From Coriobacteriia bacterium (GTDB lineage Bacteria > Actinomycetota > Coriobacteriia > Anaerosomatales > JAAXUF01), in NCBI GenBank assembly GCA_013336165.1, contig JAAXUF010000003.1:174633-238632 (forward strand): DNA of 64,000 nucleotides, given 5' to 3'. Of this stretch, positions 51,263 to 59,577 are shown one piece after another. The number at the start of each line of letters is the position of its first letter. Positions within the stretch are counted from its first letter, which is position 1. Under the pieces are notes generated by a model, which was not told where the DNA came from, made no database searches, and saw nothing but the letters and a program-made list of their open reading frames with translations. The translations under genes were made by a program, and so were the position numbers.

Positions 51263-51478
51263 TCATCGTTCTCTCTCCGCTTGGCGCATGGCGTTGTTGC
51301 CCGCCTCATCCATCGTCCAGAAACTGCGGCCAATGATGTAGTTGTCCCCGAGGTCTTTCCACGAAGAGAAGGTAGACTGCATGAGCCGCGCTGCCGGCAT
51401 GATCCTCTGCCACGCCTCGCCCTCCAAAGAACCGGTGAGGGCGCGGTAAGCGCGGCCCGACTCCTGCCTACTCTGCTT
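51263..51478 (-). pseudogene. C-terminal remnant of a DUF1266 protein
   Basis: An open frame with no start codon (in-frame TGA at 51479-51481) encodes SGRAYRALTGSLEGEAW, QRIMPAARLMQSTFSSWKDLG and DNYIIGRSFWTMDEAGNN. The SW-x-(D/E)-x-G-x-NY-x-x-G-x-x-FW pattern is the conserved end of DUF1266 proteins. The N-terminal part is missing. With the truncated csbD it marks this patch as decaying. Confidence 0.6.
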
Positions 51479-51494
51479 TCACCTCATCGGATGG

Positions 51495-52097
51495 CTACGA
51501 GTGACAGATGTGGCACTGGAAGACATTCTCATGGTGGCAGCTCCCACACACGGCCATGGCTTTGGTGGCAAGGTTTGCATTCGATACATGCATCTGATGG
51601 CAGTTAGTACATTCGATAGCGACATGTTCAGTCTTTGCGGGAAGGGCATGCGGATTGACCACCGTGCCGTTAGCGTCAGTGAGTACTTTGCTGTTTACTG
51701 TGTTCGCGGCGAGATCAGCCTGCTTGTGGCAATCCAAGCACACACTGGAGCCCACCGATGTATTTGTCAGCCGGGTAGGCATTGTCGAGCTGGCGGTCGC
51801 ACCACTATGGGCGGTTGTGAGCGTAGTCACGTCGCTGTGGCAGATGGTACAGGTGGCACCTGTGTGCTTGGACACGAGACAGCTTAAGTCTGTAGTCGAC
51901 GAACCCTCCGTCTTATGACAGGTGGCGCAGTTCGACTTCATGGACCAAGGCACGACTACGGTGGTGGTGCTTTCGGAGGAGCTGGTGTCAGACGGATTTC
52001 CGGTAGTCCCACCACAGCCTGTAAGCACGGACAGCATGACAGCGAGACACACAGCACCCACTAAGGCAACGACGCAAGCTCGCTGGTTTGTCATCAT
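51495..52097 (-). CDS. Hexahaem c-type cytochrome lipoprotein
   Basis: A 200-residue lipoprotein (lipobox LTGC, cysteine at 28) with a serine/threonine-rich linker and six CxxCH motifs: CATCH, CTICH, CLDCH, CTNCH, CGSCH and CHICH. It resembles the small cytochrome subunits that feed extracellular flavoprotein reductases such as flavocytochrome c. The FAD reductase gene lies upstream on the same strand, so the two probably form one electron path, though a hairpin sits between them. GGGAAGG precedes the ATG. Confidence 0.9.
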   Translation of the reverse strand: MMTNQRACVVALVGAVCLAVMLSVLTGCGGTTGNPSDTSSSESTTTVVVPWSMKSNCATCHKTEGSSTTDLSCLVSKHTGATCTICHSDVTTLTTAHSGATASSTMPTRLTNTSVGSSVCLDCHKQADLAANTVNSKVLTDANGTVVNPHALPAKTEHVAIECTNCHQMHVSNANLATKAMAVCGSCHHENVFQCHICHS

Positions 52098-52227
52098 TGA
52101 TGTGCCTTCCCTAGCTTGTCGATTTCAGCTCATGCCCCGACGACCGTGCAGGCCTAGGAGTCCCCTAGCAGGATGATTGACTGCGCGCAAACAGGGGTTG
52201 ATGTGCAGCCCTCGGTCCGTAGAACTG

Positions 52228-52277
52228 CCCCCAAGGGAGATCTGGCTCCGTCTTTCAGAACCAGCTCTCCTTGGGGG
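52228..52277. terminator. Hairpin between reductase and cytochrome genes
   Basis: CCCCCAAGGGAGATCTGG pairs with CCAGCTCTCCTTGGGGG with one bulge and one mismatch around a 15-base loop. It lies 35 bp after the reductase stop. There is no T-run; it may attenuate read-through into the cytochrome gene or stabilise the reductase mRNA. Confidence 0.6.
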
Positions 52278-52312
52278 CCCGTAACGCTTGGTGCTCGTGC
52301 GCTCGAAGGAGC

Positions 52313-53986
52313 CTAGAGGGCCTTCTCTGCTGCAGCTGCCTCTCCGGAAATCCGGCCGAAGTTCAGAATCTCGGACCAGTTCTGGCCGTAGATCGTGTAC
52401 GTTTGCCCCGCAGATTCGCCAAACGCCCCAGTTGCATACAAACGGGGAATCACAGTGCCTTTGGTGTCGAGGATCTGGCTCTTCGCGTTCTTCCGCGGAC
52501 CTCCAAGTGTGTTGTAAAGAGATGGCATGAGACGGAGCGCGTAATAGGGAGGCTTGTCCAGCGGAACAAGATTCGGTTTGCCGGCGTCCACTGCGGGACG
52601 TCCGAACTGCGGATCGTTGCCAGCCGCGCAATTGCGATTATACGTCGCAATAGTATTTGCCAAGGCAGCTCCAGTCATAACGAAGCCCTCATTTGCGCTG
52701 TTCGCATTGATCTTCTTTGCAAGATCCTCAAGCGTGTCGGCTTTGAGTATGTAGCCAGCCGTTATCTCTGCCGCATTATCAGTGCTCCACTCCTGCGAGA
52801 GACCGCCGTCTGCTGGATCAACAGCTCGAATCCCGGAGTTGGCAGAGGGCTTGAAGATGGGGCCGGCGGCTATGACCTTGCTGTCAAAAACAGAATAGAA
52901 CGGAGTATCTCGGAAAGCGCCATTTACCTGCTGGTTACTCGTATCCCAAGCGTCGTAGTCCAAGTAGCTGCGGTGGCCAAGAGGGCCGCCCGCTTTGTTC
53001 GGATTCTCACAAAGAAAACGGTTACCCAGCTTGTTGATGAAGACATAGCTCATGGCAGGCCAACCGGCGCCGTTGATACCAGTTCGCAGTTCAAAAATCT
53101 TGGGATACTGGAAACCGTAGCCCTGAGAGCAGACGTTGTTCATGTGCCAAAGATCTGCTCCGATCGCCTGACACATCTTGATGCCGTCTCCGGTGTTGAG
53201 CGGCCATGCGAGACCAGCCATGGGGTAGATCCGGCCGTATTCGAACAGCATCTGCGCGTTGCCCTCAAATCCGCCGCAGGCGAGAATCACCGCTTTCTTG
53301 GCGTGGATAGCGACTTTCTTGTCGCCCTGAAGAGCATTTATGCCAATGACCGCACCGCTGGCGTCTCGAACAATGTCGGTAGCTCGCGTGTTGGTGACCA
53401 GTTTACCGCCCTTGCCCGTGACATAGGGAATCATGGTACTCAGGTAGTAGGCTCCCCCGCGCACGGTAGTTGGATTGACAGGATCGGCAATCTGGATAGC
53501 CTGCAACCCTGAGGCGCCAGGGAAGTTGGGAAAGTCAGGGCCATAGCCCTTTTGGAGGGTGAAGTTGATCTTGTGGTCGGTGAGCCACTTCGTCATGGTG
53601 GTGCCGGCAGTGGCCCACGCACGCTCAATCGCCTCATCGATGAAGCCCAAGTTCTGTGCATTGAGGTACTTAACCGCAGCATCGACATCAGAAATCATGC
53701 AGCCATTCCCACCAGAAGAACGTGTGCACCCGTAGCCGGTCTTGCTCTCCACGCTGGCTTTCTCGATGACAAGCACTTGAGAACCCGCATCAAGAGCAGC
53801 GGTGGCAGCTGTTATTCCTGCTCCTCCAGCCCCAACAACAAGGACCTCTGTCTCCATATCCCACTTGATGGAGGTTGTGGAGTTCGTCGGAGAGGCGCTT
53901 CCACACCCGGCCAGCAATCCTGCCGAGGCAATACCCGCTCCCACTGTCCCCACGACAAACGAACGACGGCTGATACCTTGCTTCAT
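52313..53986 (-). CDS. TAT-exported FAD-dependent reductase (fumarate reductase-like)
   Basis: A 557-residue flavoprotein. The signal is twin-arginine (SRRSFVVGTVGAGIASAGLLAGC), with a lipobox cysteine at 28. The FAD motif is VLVVGAGGAGITAATAALDAGSQVLVIEK at 48-76. Downstream are SSGGNG, AVILACGGFEGN and the final RLYATGAFGESAGQTYTIYGQNWSEILNFGRISGEAAA. It has no FMN_bind domain, so electrons must come from a partner, most likely the hexahaem cytochrome. ATG at 53986 is chosen because AGAGG lies 6 bases upstream and the TAT signal starts there. It is divergent from the LuxR gene. The acceptor is unknown. Confidence 0.9.
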   Translation of the reverse strand: MKQGISRRSFVVGTVGAGIASAGLLAGCGSASPTNSTTSIKWDMETEVLVVGAGGAGITAATAALDAGSQVLVIEKASVESKTGYGCTRSSGGNGCMISDVDAAVKYLNAQNLGFIDEAIERAWATAGTTMTKWLTDHKINFTLQKGYGPDFPNFPGASGLQAIQIADPVNPTTVRGGAYYLSTMIPYVTGKGGKLVTNTRATDIVRDASGAVIGINALQGDKKVAIHAKKAVILACGGFEGNAQMLFEYGRIYPMAGLAWPLNTGDGIKMCQAIGADLWHMNNVCSQGYGFQYPKIFELRTGINGAGWPAMSYVFINKLGNRFLCENPNKAGGPLGHRSYLDYDAWDTSNQQVNGAFRDTPFYSVFDSKVIAAGPIFKPSANSGIRAVDPADGGLSQEWSTDNAAEITAGYILKADTLEDLAKKINANSANEGFVMTGAALANTIATYNRNCAAGNDPQFGRPAVDAGKPNLVPLDKPPYYALRLMPSLYNTLGGPRKNAKSQILDTKGTVIPRLYATGAFGESAGQTYTIYGQNWSEILNFGRISGEAAAAEKAL

Positions 53987-54145
53987 GTCCATCCTCTTCT
54001 CCACTCGTCAGTGCCCATTCCTTCAAGGGGAATCGTCTGCAGCCGGATCGGTCGCTTGATAGACGATATCGCCCATGCGATCATGAATGCTCGCGGACGC
54101 GGTGTCGTCCGCCAACACAGGTGAATTCCGCCTGCAACGGCGCAT

Positions 54146-54164
54146 CTCACCAACAGTGGGTGAG
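54146..54164. promoter_or_regulatory. Inverted repeat before the second LuxR gene
   Basis: CTCACC and GGTGAG are exact inverted arms with a 7-bp spacer, 18 bp upstream of the LuxR start in the divergent region. A second dyad, ATCGTCT with AGACGAT, lies about 85-120 bp upstream. Either could be the LuxR operator; the evidence is symmetry and position only. Confidence 0.4.
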
Positions 54165-54182
54165 GGGAAGAGGCCTTCTTCG

Positions 54183-55658
54183 ATGATTCCCATTGACAGA
54201 AGCGAACGAGTCCCGCATGGAGTCGGCACCTCTCCTTGGTCGACAGCAGTGTTGACCCTTGGATTCTCGTGCTTCTGGGCTTGGGAGACGACGGTGATCT
54301 ATGCCCCCGGCCTTCTTGACAGTACAGAAAGCATCGGTTCGACCAACTGGTACATAAACAGCATATTCGTAAGCGTGATCTACCTGACCATATTCCTTGC
54401 ATCGGGCATTCTACACCCTCGAATCAACGCGCGATGGGTGGCACTTACTGCGCTCGGCTGTGCACTCTTCGGCAGCCTTCTGCTCATAGCAATCAGCCTA
54501 ACGCCTTCGGTCCCACTAGACAGAGCTGCTATTCGCTTGACTGCAAACAGTTTTGTCGCACTTGCTACGGTGTTGCTGGCGATACTGTTGATGTCCGTCT
54601 TGTCTCGGCATAGGGACGCTGCTCGCCGAAGTTTCGTAGTTCTCGGTGGAGGTGCGTTCGGTCTCGCCTTGTACGTCGTGATCAGCGGACTCCCAATCGC
54701 TCTGCTATCTATTTCCGCGCTACTGCTACCTATTGCAGCCGTGATATGCCTGTTCGTCATCAATACATCAGACACTCTGAACGTGAGATTGCCAGAAGCC
54801 AAGCAAGCACGCGTCCTACCGTATTGGCTATTGTGTGTCTTGTTTATATTCGCCTTTGCCATAAACTTCATTAGAAGTAGTTTGCCAATGTCCGTGAGCG
54901 ATACTGGCGTATTCTCAGTTGTTACATTATTGGTAATGATAGTATTTGTATTAAATACTATCTTGGAAAGACTATCGAAATCATCAATAATACACTACAG
55001 CGTCATGGTATTAGTGACTGCTGTCGTATTCCTAAATGTATTTCATCTTATTACTACGAATGTTATATCTATACTATCTATTTCAGCTTTCTTTATATAT
55101 GTTGCACTACTTTACAATACAATATCTGACTATGTTGCTCATAATCTATACAATGGTGTCAGAGTAATATCTGCTTGTTTAACCGCAAATTGCATAGGTC
55201 TGGTGTTGGGGGGGCAGATCGCAATCTACTTCGCTGGGCAGCAAAGAGTTATCGCTGTAGTTTCGATCTTGATATCGTACGGTATTGTCGTTGCTGGAAC
55301 AGCATATTTTTCGAGAATCGCCGGCTCGCGCCGGCACACTGCTCTTGATGAGCATGCGATTGTCAATGCCGCTGTTTCCACTCATATTGCTGGCGACGAT
55401 ACTCATATTCTTGACATCATTCGCAGCCGATGTGAGGAATTCACAAATACGTACGGACTCACCAAGAGGGAGCGGGAAGTCATGTATCGCCTCTCGCTTG
55501 GTAAGACACTGCACACAATCTCTGAGGAATTGCATTTGAGCGTTAACACTGTCAAGAGTCATCAACTTCACATATATCAAAAACTGAAGATTCACACTCG
55601 CGAACAGCTCCTGAATGAGATTCTTGGGGCGGATGATCCTGAGAACTGCGACCTGTGA
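54183..55658 (+). CDS. Membrane-embedded LuxR-type regulator, second copy
   Basis: A 491-residue protein with about twelve hydrophobic segments over the first ~400 residues and a LuxR helix-turn-helix near the C-terminus: YGLTKREREVMYRLSLGKTLHTISEELHLSVNTVKSHQLHIYQKLKIHTREQLLNEIL. It is divergent from the adjacent FAD reductase and likely senses its substrate or product. Part of the gene (about 54850-55180) is strikingly AT-rich against its surroundings, which suggests foreign origin. ATG at 54183 is preferred; the open frame reaches 54087. Confidence 0.88.
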   Translation: MIPIDRSERVPHGVGTSPWSTAVLTLGFSCFWAWETTVIYAPGLLDSTESIGSTNWYINSIFVSVIYLTIFLASGILHPRINARWVALTALGCALFGSLLLIAISLTPSVPLDRAAIRLTANSFVALATVLLAILLMSVLSRHRDAARRSFVVLGGGAFGLALYVVISGLPIALLSISALLLPIAAVICLFVINTSDTLNVRLPEAKQARVLPYWLLCVLFIFAFAINFIRSSLPMSVSDTGVFSVVTLLVMIVFVLNTILERLSKSSIIHYSVMVLVTAVVFLNVFHLITTNVISILSISAFFIYVALLYNTISDYVAHNLYNGVRVISACLTANCIGLVLGGQIAIYFAGQQRVIAVVSILISYGIVVAGTAYFSRIAGSRRHTALDEHAIVNAAVSTHIAGDDTHILDIIRSRCEEFTNTYGLTKREREVMYRLSLGKTLHTISEELHLSVNTVKSHQLHIYQKLKIHTREQLLNEILGADDPENCDL

Positions 55659-55797
55659 GTCAGCAGCATGGATTTCTGGTCAAAGTGCTCGCCCCTGAGA
55701 TCGCTTGATCGCCGCAGACACTTGCAGACTGCATGATCATTCTTGGAAGCAACGATGCCGTTTGATGGCTGGTAACTCCGGCAAGGAGATGTGCGTG

Positions 55798-56886
55798 ATG
55801 ACTCCTCTTGAGGTGGCTCGACTCAGGCTGGCAAACCAACAGATCACCACGCACGCCGGTGAAACTCCGCAGGATGTTGTGGCCACACTCGGTGGAATTC
55901 AGGCTCAGGAGTACTGGAGCGCGCTTTGGGCGGTTGGCCTGCGTTTGGACAAGACAACCAAACCCGATATCGAACAGGCGCTGACCAGCGCCGCGATAGT
56001 GCGCACATGGGCGATGCGAGGCACTCTGCATTTCGTGGCCGGTCAAGACGTCCGGTGGATTCTTGATTTACTTGGGCCTCGAGTGATTGCCGGTAGTACC
56101 TACCGGCGCAAGCAGCTGGAGATTGACGATCTCATCCTTGCCCAAAGCCGCAATTTGTTCGAGGCGGCACTCGCTGATGGCGGAGTGCTTGCGCGTTATG
56201 AAGCGATGAGTCTCCTTGAGCATGCCGGCATCAACACAAGCGGACAGCGAGGGATCCATATCTTGCGGCATCTATCGCTTGAAGGTCTTCTCTGCCAGAT
56301 GGCGTCTGAAGGACGGCAGTCAACGTTTGGCCTGCTCGATGTGTGGGTGCCCCAATCAAGGACCATGGATCGTGAGGATTCCTTGGCACAGTTGGCCTAT
56401 CGCTACTTCAGCAGTCACGGACCGGCGACGCTTAGGGACTTCGCCTGGTGGTCGGGTCTGATGGTTGCCGACGCCAAGGTTGGGATCGGGTTGGCGGCAG
56501 CTCGACTGGCAAACGAGAGGATCGGCGATACGACGTACTGGATGCCCGCCAAGTCATTCTCGGCGCAGGTGACCGAGCGAAGGGTGCATATCCTTCCGGG
56601 ATTTGACGAATACATCTTGGGCTATGCCGATCGTGAGATCGCGCTCGACGTCATCGCAGCTCAGAAGATTGTTCCCAGCAGCAATGGGGTCTTTCGCCCC
56701 GCCGTCGTAGTCGATGGGCGTGTTGTCGGCACATGGAAGCCCGGGAACCGGAAGACCGCCTCGTCCGTAGAGATCTTCTCGCCCATGGACCCCGCCGATG
56801 CAAGAAGGCTCAACGAAGCCTTGAGCGAATATGACAGGTTTGCGGGGAGGAGTGCGGCAAGCGCAGTCCGGCTCCTGCCCAATTGA
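55798..56886 (+). CDS. HTH_42 winged-helix protein (AlkZ/YcaQ-like)
   Basis: A 362-residue protein of the HTH_42 (DUF1006) family. The N-terminal part reads LGGIQAQEYWSALWAVGLRL, and the QAQ fits the QxQ catalytic motif of AlkZ-type DNA glycosylases that unhook bulky or crosslinked bases. Later blocks include RTWAMRGTLHFVAGQDVRWIL, HGPATLRDFAWWSGL, HILPGFDEYILGYADRE and VVVDGRVVGTWK. ATG at 55798 is 9 bases after AAGGAG. It stands alone and is convergent with the NAD kinase-like gene. Family is firm, repair activity inferred. Confidence 0.85.
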   Translation: MTPLEVARLRLANQQITTHAGETPQDVVATLGGIQAQEYWSALWAVGLRLDKTTKPDIEQALTSAAIVRTWAMRGTLHFVAGQDVRWILDLLGPRVIAGSTYRRKQLEIDDLILAQSRNLFEAALADGGVLARYEAMSLLEHAGINTSGQRGIHILRHLSLEGLLCQMASEGRQSTFGLLDVWVPQSRTMDREDSLAQLAYRYFSSHGPATLRDFAWWSGLMVADAKVGIGLAAARLANERIGDTTYWMPAKSFSAQVTERRVHILPGFDEYILGYADREIALDVIAAQKIVPSSNGVFRPAVVVDGRVVGTWKPGNRKTASSVEIFSPMDPADARRLNEALSEYDRFAGRSAASAVRLLPN

Positions 56887-56891
56887 TCTCC

Positions 56892-57788
56892 TCACGTCAA
56901 CAGCCGTAATCGCTCCTTGGCAACGCGAACCTCGGCCTGCATCCCATAGCCGAACTCAACTCGATCCGCCTCGATCCCGTCACCGAATATGACTCCACCC
57001 GAGTCCATCTCCGAAGTTACCCGAAGAACTGCCCTAGCGCCAAGTAACCCGGACGTCAGCTCCACACCACTGACGCCGCTCGCGAATGCTTCGCGGACTA
57101 GGAAGGCTGCCGCTGGCTCGGACGGGTTGGGTAGGGTCGGTGGACACACAAGTCCACGATAGATCGAGGATGCCCATCCCGTGGCACCGGTTCCGGTAGC
57201 CACGATCATGCCGCTGGACATGTGCCTCTCTGCCCTTCCCCCAACTTCCAGACGGTAGCGCGCAGTCTGATGCGAAACATGGCCGAGAAAGACCTCGTTG
57301 AGCGCGAGCAGCCGCTGCCCGTCGTCGAGGCAACACTCCACGAGAGTGAGCTCGTCTACGGGCGCAGATCCGGTGGCAGCGACCGTCAACAACCTCTCGG
57401 CCTGCGCCGGATCGTGCCTGACGAGAATGCCATCGTATGCTTTCGGATCAGGGTTGAGTCCGACTACTACTTGACCTGACAAGTACTTCGCCACGTTGGC
57501 AACCAGCCCATCCTGCCCAAGAGCCACGACGATATCGGATGGTTCAAAAAGGAACCGATCGAGTTCTTCTCGGCGGACTCGCGCAACGCGCCAGGCAGAT
57601 GGCACGGCGCCGATAACGTAACGCCGGGCCATCTCGAATCGTTCATGCTGCTGCTCCAACACCTCTATCGCTTGGCCACGCGCCTCAAGGAAGAAGCGCA
57701 CCTGCTCGCGCGTTGCGTGACGCCCTATCAGCATTTCGTATTGCGTCGCTCTCGTCACAAGGACGACGCGCGGGGCAAGAGTGGCCAT
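56892..57788 (-). CDS. NAD kinase-like protein with altered motifs
   Basis: A 298-residue protein with an ATP-NAD kinase fold. The GGDGT motif reads ALGQDGLVANVAKYL, keeping the aspartate. The NE motif is LLALNEVFLGHVSHQTARYRLEVGG. The usual TPTGSTAY loop is changed to VATGTGATGWASS, and the C-terminus has SGGVIFGDGIEADRVEFG. The N-terminal 85 residues differ from standard NadK. The changes suggest a specialised paralogue, so the nucleotide substrate is uncertain. It lies 3 bp after the SPFH gene and is the last gene of a Nudix-SPFH-NAD kinase operon. Confidence 0.82.
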   Translation of the reverse strand: MATLAPRVVLVTRATQYEMLIGRHATREQVRFFLEARGQAIEVLEQQHERFEMARRYVIGAVPSAWRVARVRREELDRFLFEPSDIVVALGQDGLVANVAKYLSGQVVVGLNPDPKAYDGILVRHDPAQAERLLTVAATGSAPVDELTLVECCLDDGQRLLALNEVFLGHVSHQTARYRLEVGGRAERHMSSGMIVATGTGATGWASSIYRGLVCPPTLPNPSEPAAAFLVREAFASGVSGVELTSGLLGARAVLRVTSEMDSGGVIFGDGIEADRVEFGYGMQAEVRVAKERLRLLT

Positions 57789-57791
57789 CGC

Positions 57792-58808
57792 TCACGCCTC
57801 CAGCCGCCTCGTCGCCGCGCCCAAGAGATCACCCAGCAGTGGCGAGAGTAGATCTGGCGTGATATTGAGATGGTCGATCCGATCCAGTTTGGAAGCGAAC
57901 TCCCGCAATGCGAGCCCAACCATCACTTCGCGGGGCAGATTCCGATAGATGCCCATCATCTGCTGCTCGACCTCGACACGGACTCCCTCAATCAGCCGAA
58001 GACTCTCCGCCTCGGCCTGCGAGCTGATGCGCTTGTGCTCAGCGCCGGCCTCGACACGAATACGCTCGGCTTCTGTCTCGTCACGCGCCTTGCTTCGGTC
58101 GTTGGCGCCCTGTTGGTCAATCAACTGCTCCTCGCGCTTGGCGAGTTCGATCTGGTTTTGCAGCTCATTCTCCGCAATCGCCCGTTCCTTCTCTACCGCC
58201 GACGCCCGCCGATGGAAGAGCGCCTCATCAGCACTCTGCTGAATCGCTTCACGCACCGGAGTCTGCAGCGCCTTCTCCATCTCCGAGGAAGGCCTTACCG
58301 AAGAGATCCGCACGGTTGCGACCTCAAGACCCATTTCGGCGAGGCCCGGTTCTCCAACGAGACCCTCCGCAATCTTCTCGCGAAGAGCACTGACGCCTTC
58401 GGCCAGCACGTCCGCGAGTCTCCTTTCGGCAATCCAATCGAGCGCGATTTCCTGGCTCACTCGTGTGAGGAGTCCGGCAACCTGTTGCAGGGGCTCGCTT
58501 GCCCACCGCCCGCTGTCGAGTGCTATGTGGAAGTCGAGTCGATTCACAAGCACATTGGGATCGATCACGCGCCAAGTGACAACACCCTGGACGTAGACCT
58601 CCTGGAAATCGAGGCTGACTCCCTGGAATGTCAGAGTGAGCTGTCTGTCATCCATCGGTACCTCGGCAACGGCGGTCGAGAGTGGATGAAACCAGAACGC
58701 GAGTCCCCTGCCTCTCTGAACCGCCGCACCCTTGCGGTAGCGTACGACTTGCATCGACGGCTCAGACCTCAGGTGGCGAAGAACCGGGTAGTTGCGTATC
58801 TCGGCCAT
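57792..58808 (-). CDS. SPFH/band 7 domain protein
   Basis: A 338-residue protein with no clear N-terminal membrane helix. The SPFH domain spans about residues 20-200 (GLAFWFHPLSTAVAEVPMDDRQLTLTFQGVSLDFQEVYVQGVVTWRVIDP). A long charged coiled coil follows (VEKERAIAENELQNQIELAKREEQ to AEAESLRLIEGVRVEVEQQ) and a hydrophobic C-terminal tail. SPFH proteins oligomerise into membrane-associated scaffolds. It lies between the Nudix regulator and the NAD kinase-like gene, with gaps of 27 and 3 bp, suggesting a common function. Confidence 0.9.
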   Translation of the reverse strand: MAEIRNYPVLRHLRSEPSMQVVRYRKGAAVQRGRGLAFWFHPLSTAVAEVPMDDRQLTLTFQGVSLDFQEVYVQGVVTWRVIDPNVLVNRLDFHIALDSGRWASEPLQQVAGLLTRVSQEIALDWIAERRLADVLAEGVSALREKIAEGLVGEPGLAEMGLEVATVRISSVRPSSEMEKALQTPVREAIQQSADEALFHRRASAVEKERAIAENELQNQIELAKREEQLIDQQGANDRSKARDETEAERIRVEAGAEHKRISSQAEAESLRLIEGVRVEVEQQMMGIYRNLPREVMVGLALREFASKLDRIDHLNITPDLLSPLLGDLLGAATRRLEA

Positions 58809-58835
58809 GACTATCTCCTTTCAGCCTCGGCGGCC

Positions 58836-59546
58836 TCACACCGCCGAAAGGTGGATGAACCGGTAGAGTTCGGCGGGCCGATGCTCAACGTCGTCCTCGC
58901 GCTCGCCAGTCGCTTCGAGCTGGTCGGATGCAAGCATCCGACGACGGAACGAATCCTTGTTGAGTGGCCGCCCGAGGATAGTCTCGTGAACATCCTGCAG
59001 CCGACGCAGAGTGAAGCGTTCAGGCAGCAGCTGGAATCCGATCGGCGAGTAGTCGAGCTTGCCGCGGAGGCGTTTGACCGCCATGCCGAGAATCTCGGCG
59101 TGGTCGAACGCAAGCGGAAGCCGGCTGCCTTGGCTGTCAACAACTTCGACCGGCCCACCAGCTTCGCCCTCCCACGGAACTCGAACACGGCGCAAGTCCG
59201 CGTCACCAAGGCGCTCCGGAGCGACAAGCGCGTAGTGGGTGACACTGATGACGCGCGTTCGCGGATCGCGTTCCGGCGCTCCAAACGTATAGAGCTGCTC
59301 AACGAAGACGTTCGAGATCTGCGCCTTTGTGGCGAGCGCACGACGTGCGGCCTCATCGAGCGATTCATCGGTCCGAACGAACGTTCCTGGCAGCGCCCAC
59401 TTGCCCTGCTGAGGAGGTTCGTCGCGCTCCACAACCAGCACGCGAAGCACCCCGTCAAACACAGACAGCAGGACGACATCTACCGCAACTGATAGGCGCT
59501 CGAACTGGGTGCTGTCGTATGTGGCGAGGAACTCTCGGTCATCCAT
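58836..59546 (-). CDS. NrtR-like Nudix regulator with winged helix
   Basis: A 236-residue protein. The N-terminal Nudix fold begins VAVDVVLLSVFDGVLRVLVVERDEPPQQGKWALPGTFVRTDESLDEAARRAL. The Nudix box has lost most catalytic glutamates (G-x5-D, RRALATKA instead of REUxEExG), as in NrtR repressors. The C-terminal ~80 residues (PIGFQLLPERFTLRRLQDVHETILGRPLNKDSFRRRMLASDQL) form the NrtR winged helix. NrtR senses ADP-ribose-type nucleotides and controls NAD genes. AGGAGG precedes the ATG, and a candidate operator lies at 59578-59606. Confidence 0.9.
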   Translation of the reverse strand: MDDREFLATYDSTQFERLSVAVDVVLLSVFDGVLRVLVVERDEPPQQGKWALPGTFVRTDESLDEAARRALATKAQISNVFVEQLYTFGAPERDPRTRVISVTHYALVAPERLGDADLRRVRVPWEGEAGGPVEVVDSQGSRLPLAFDHAEILGMAVKRLRGKLDYSPIGFQLLPERFTLRRLQDVHETILGRPLNKDSFRRRMLASDQLEATGEREDDVEHRPAELYRFIHLSAV

Positions 59547-59577
59547 TTCTGCCTCCTGGTCAACTTATCTTCATTTA

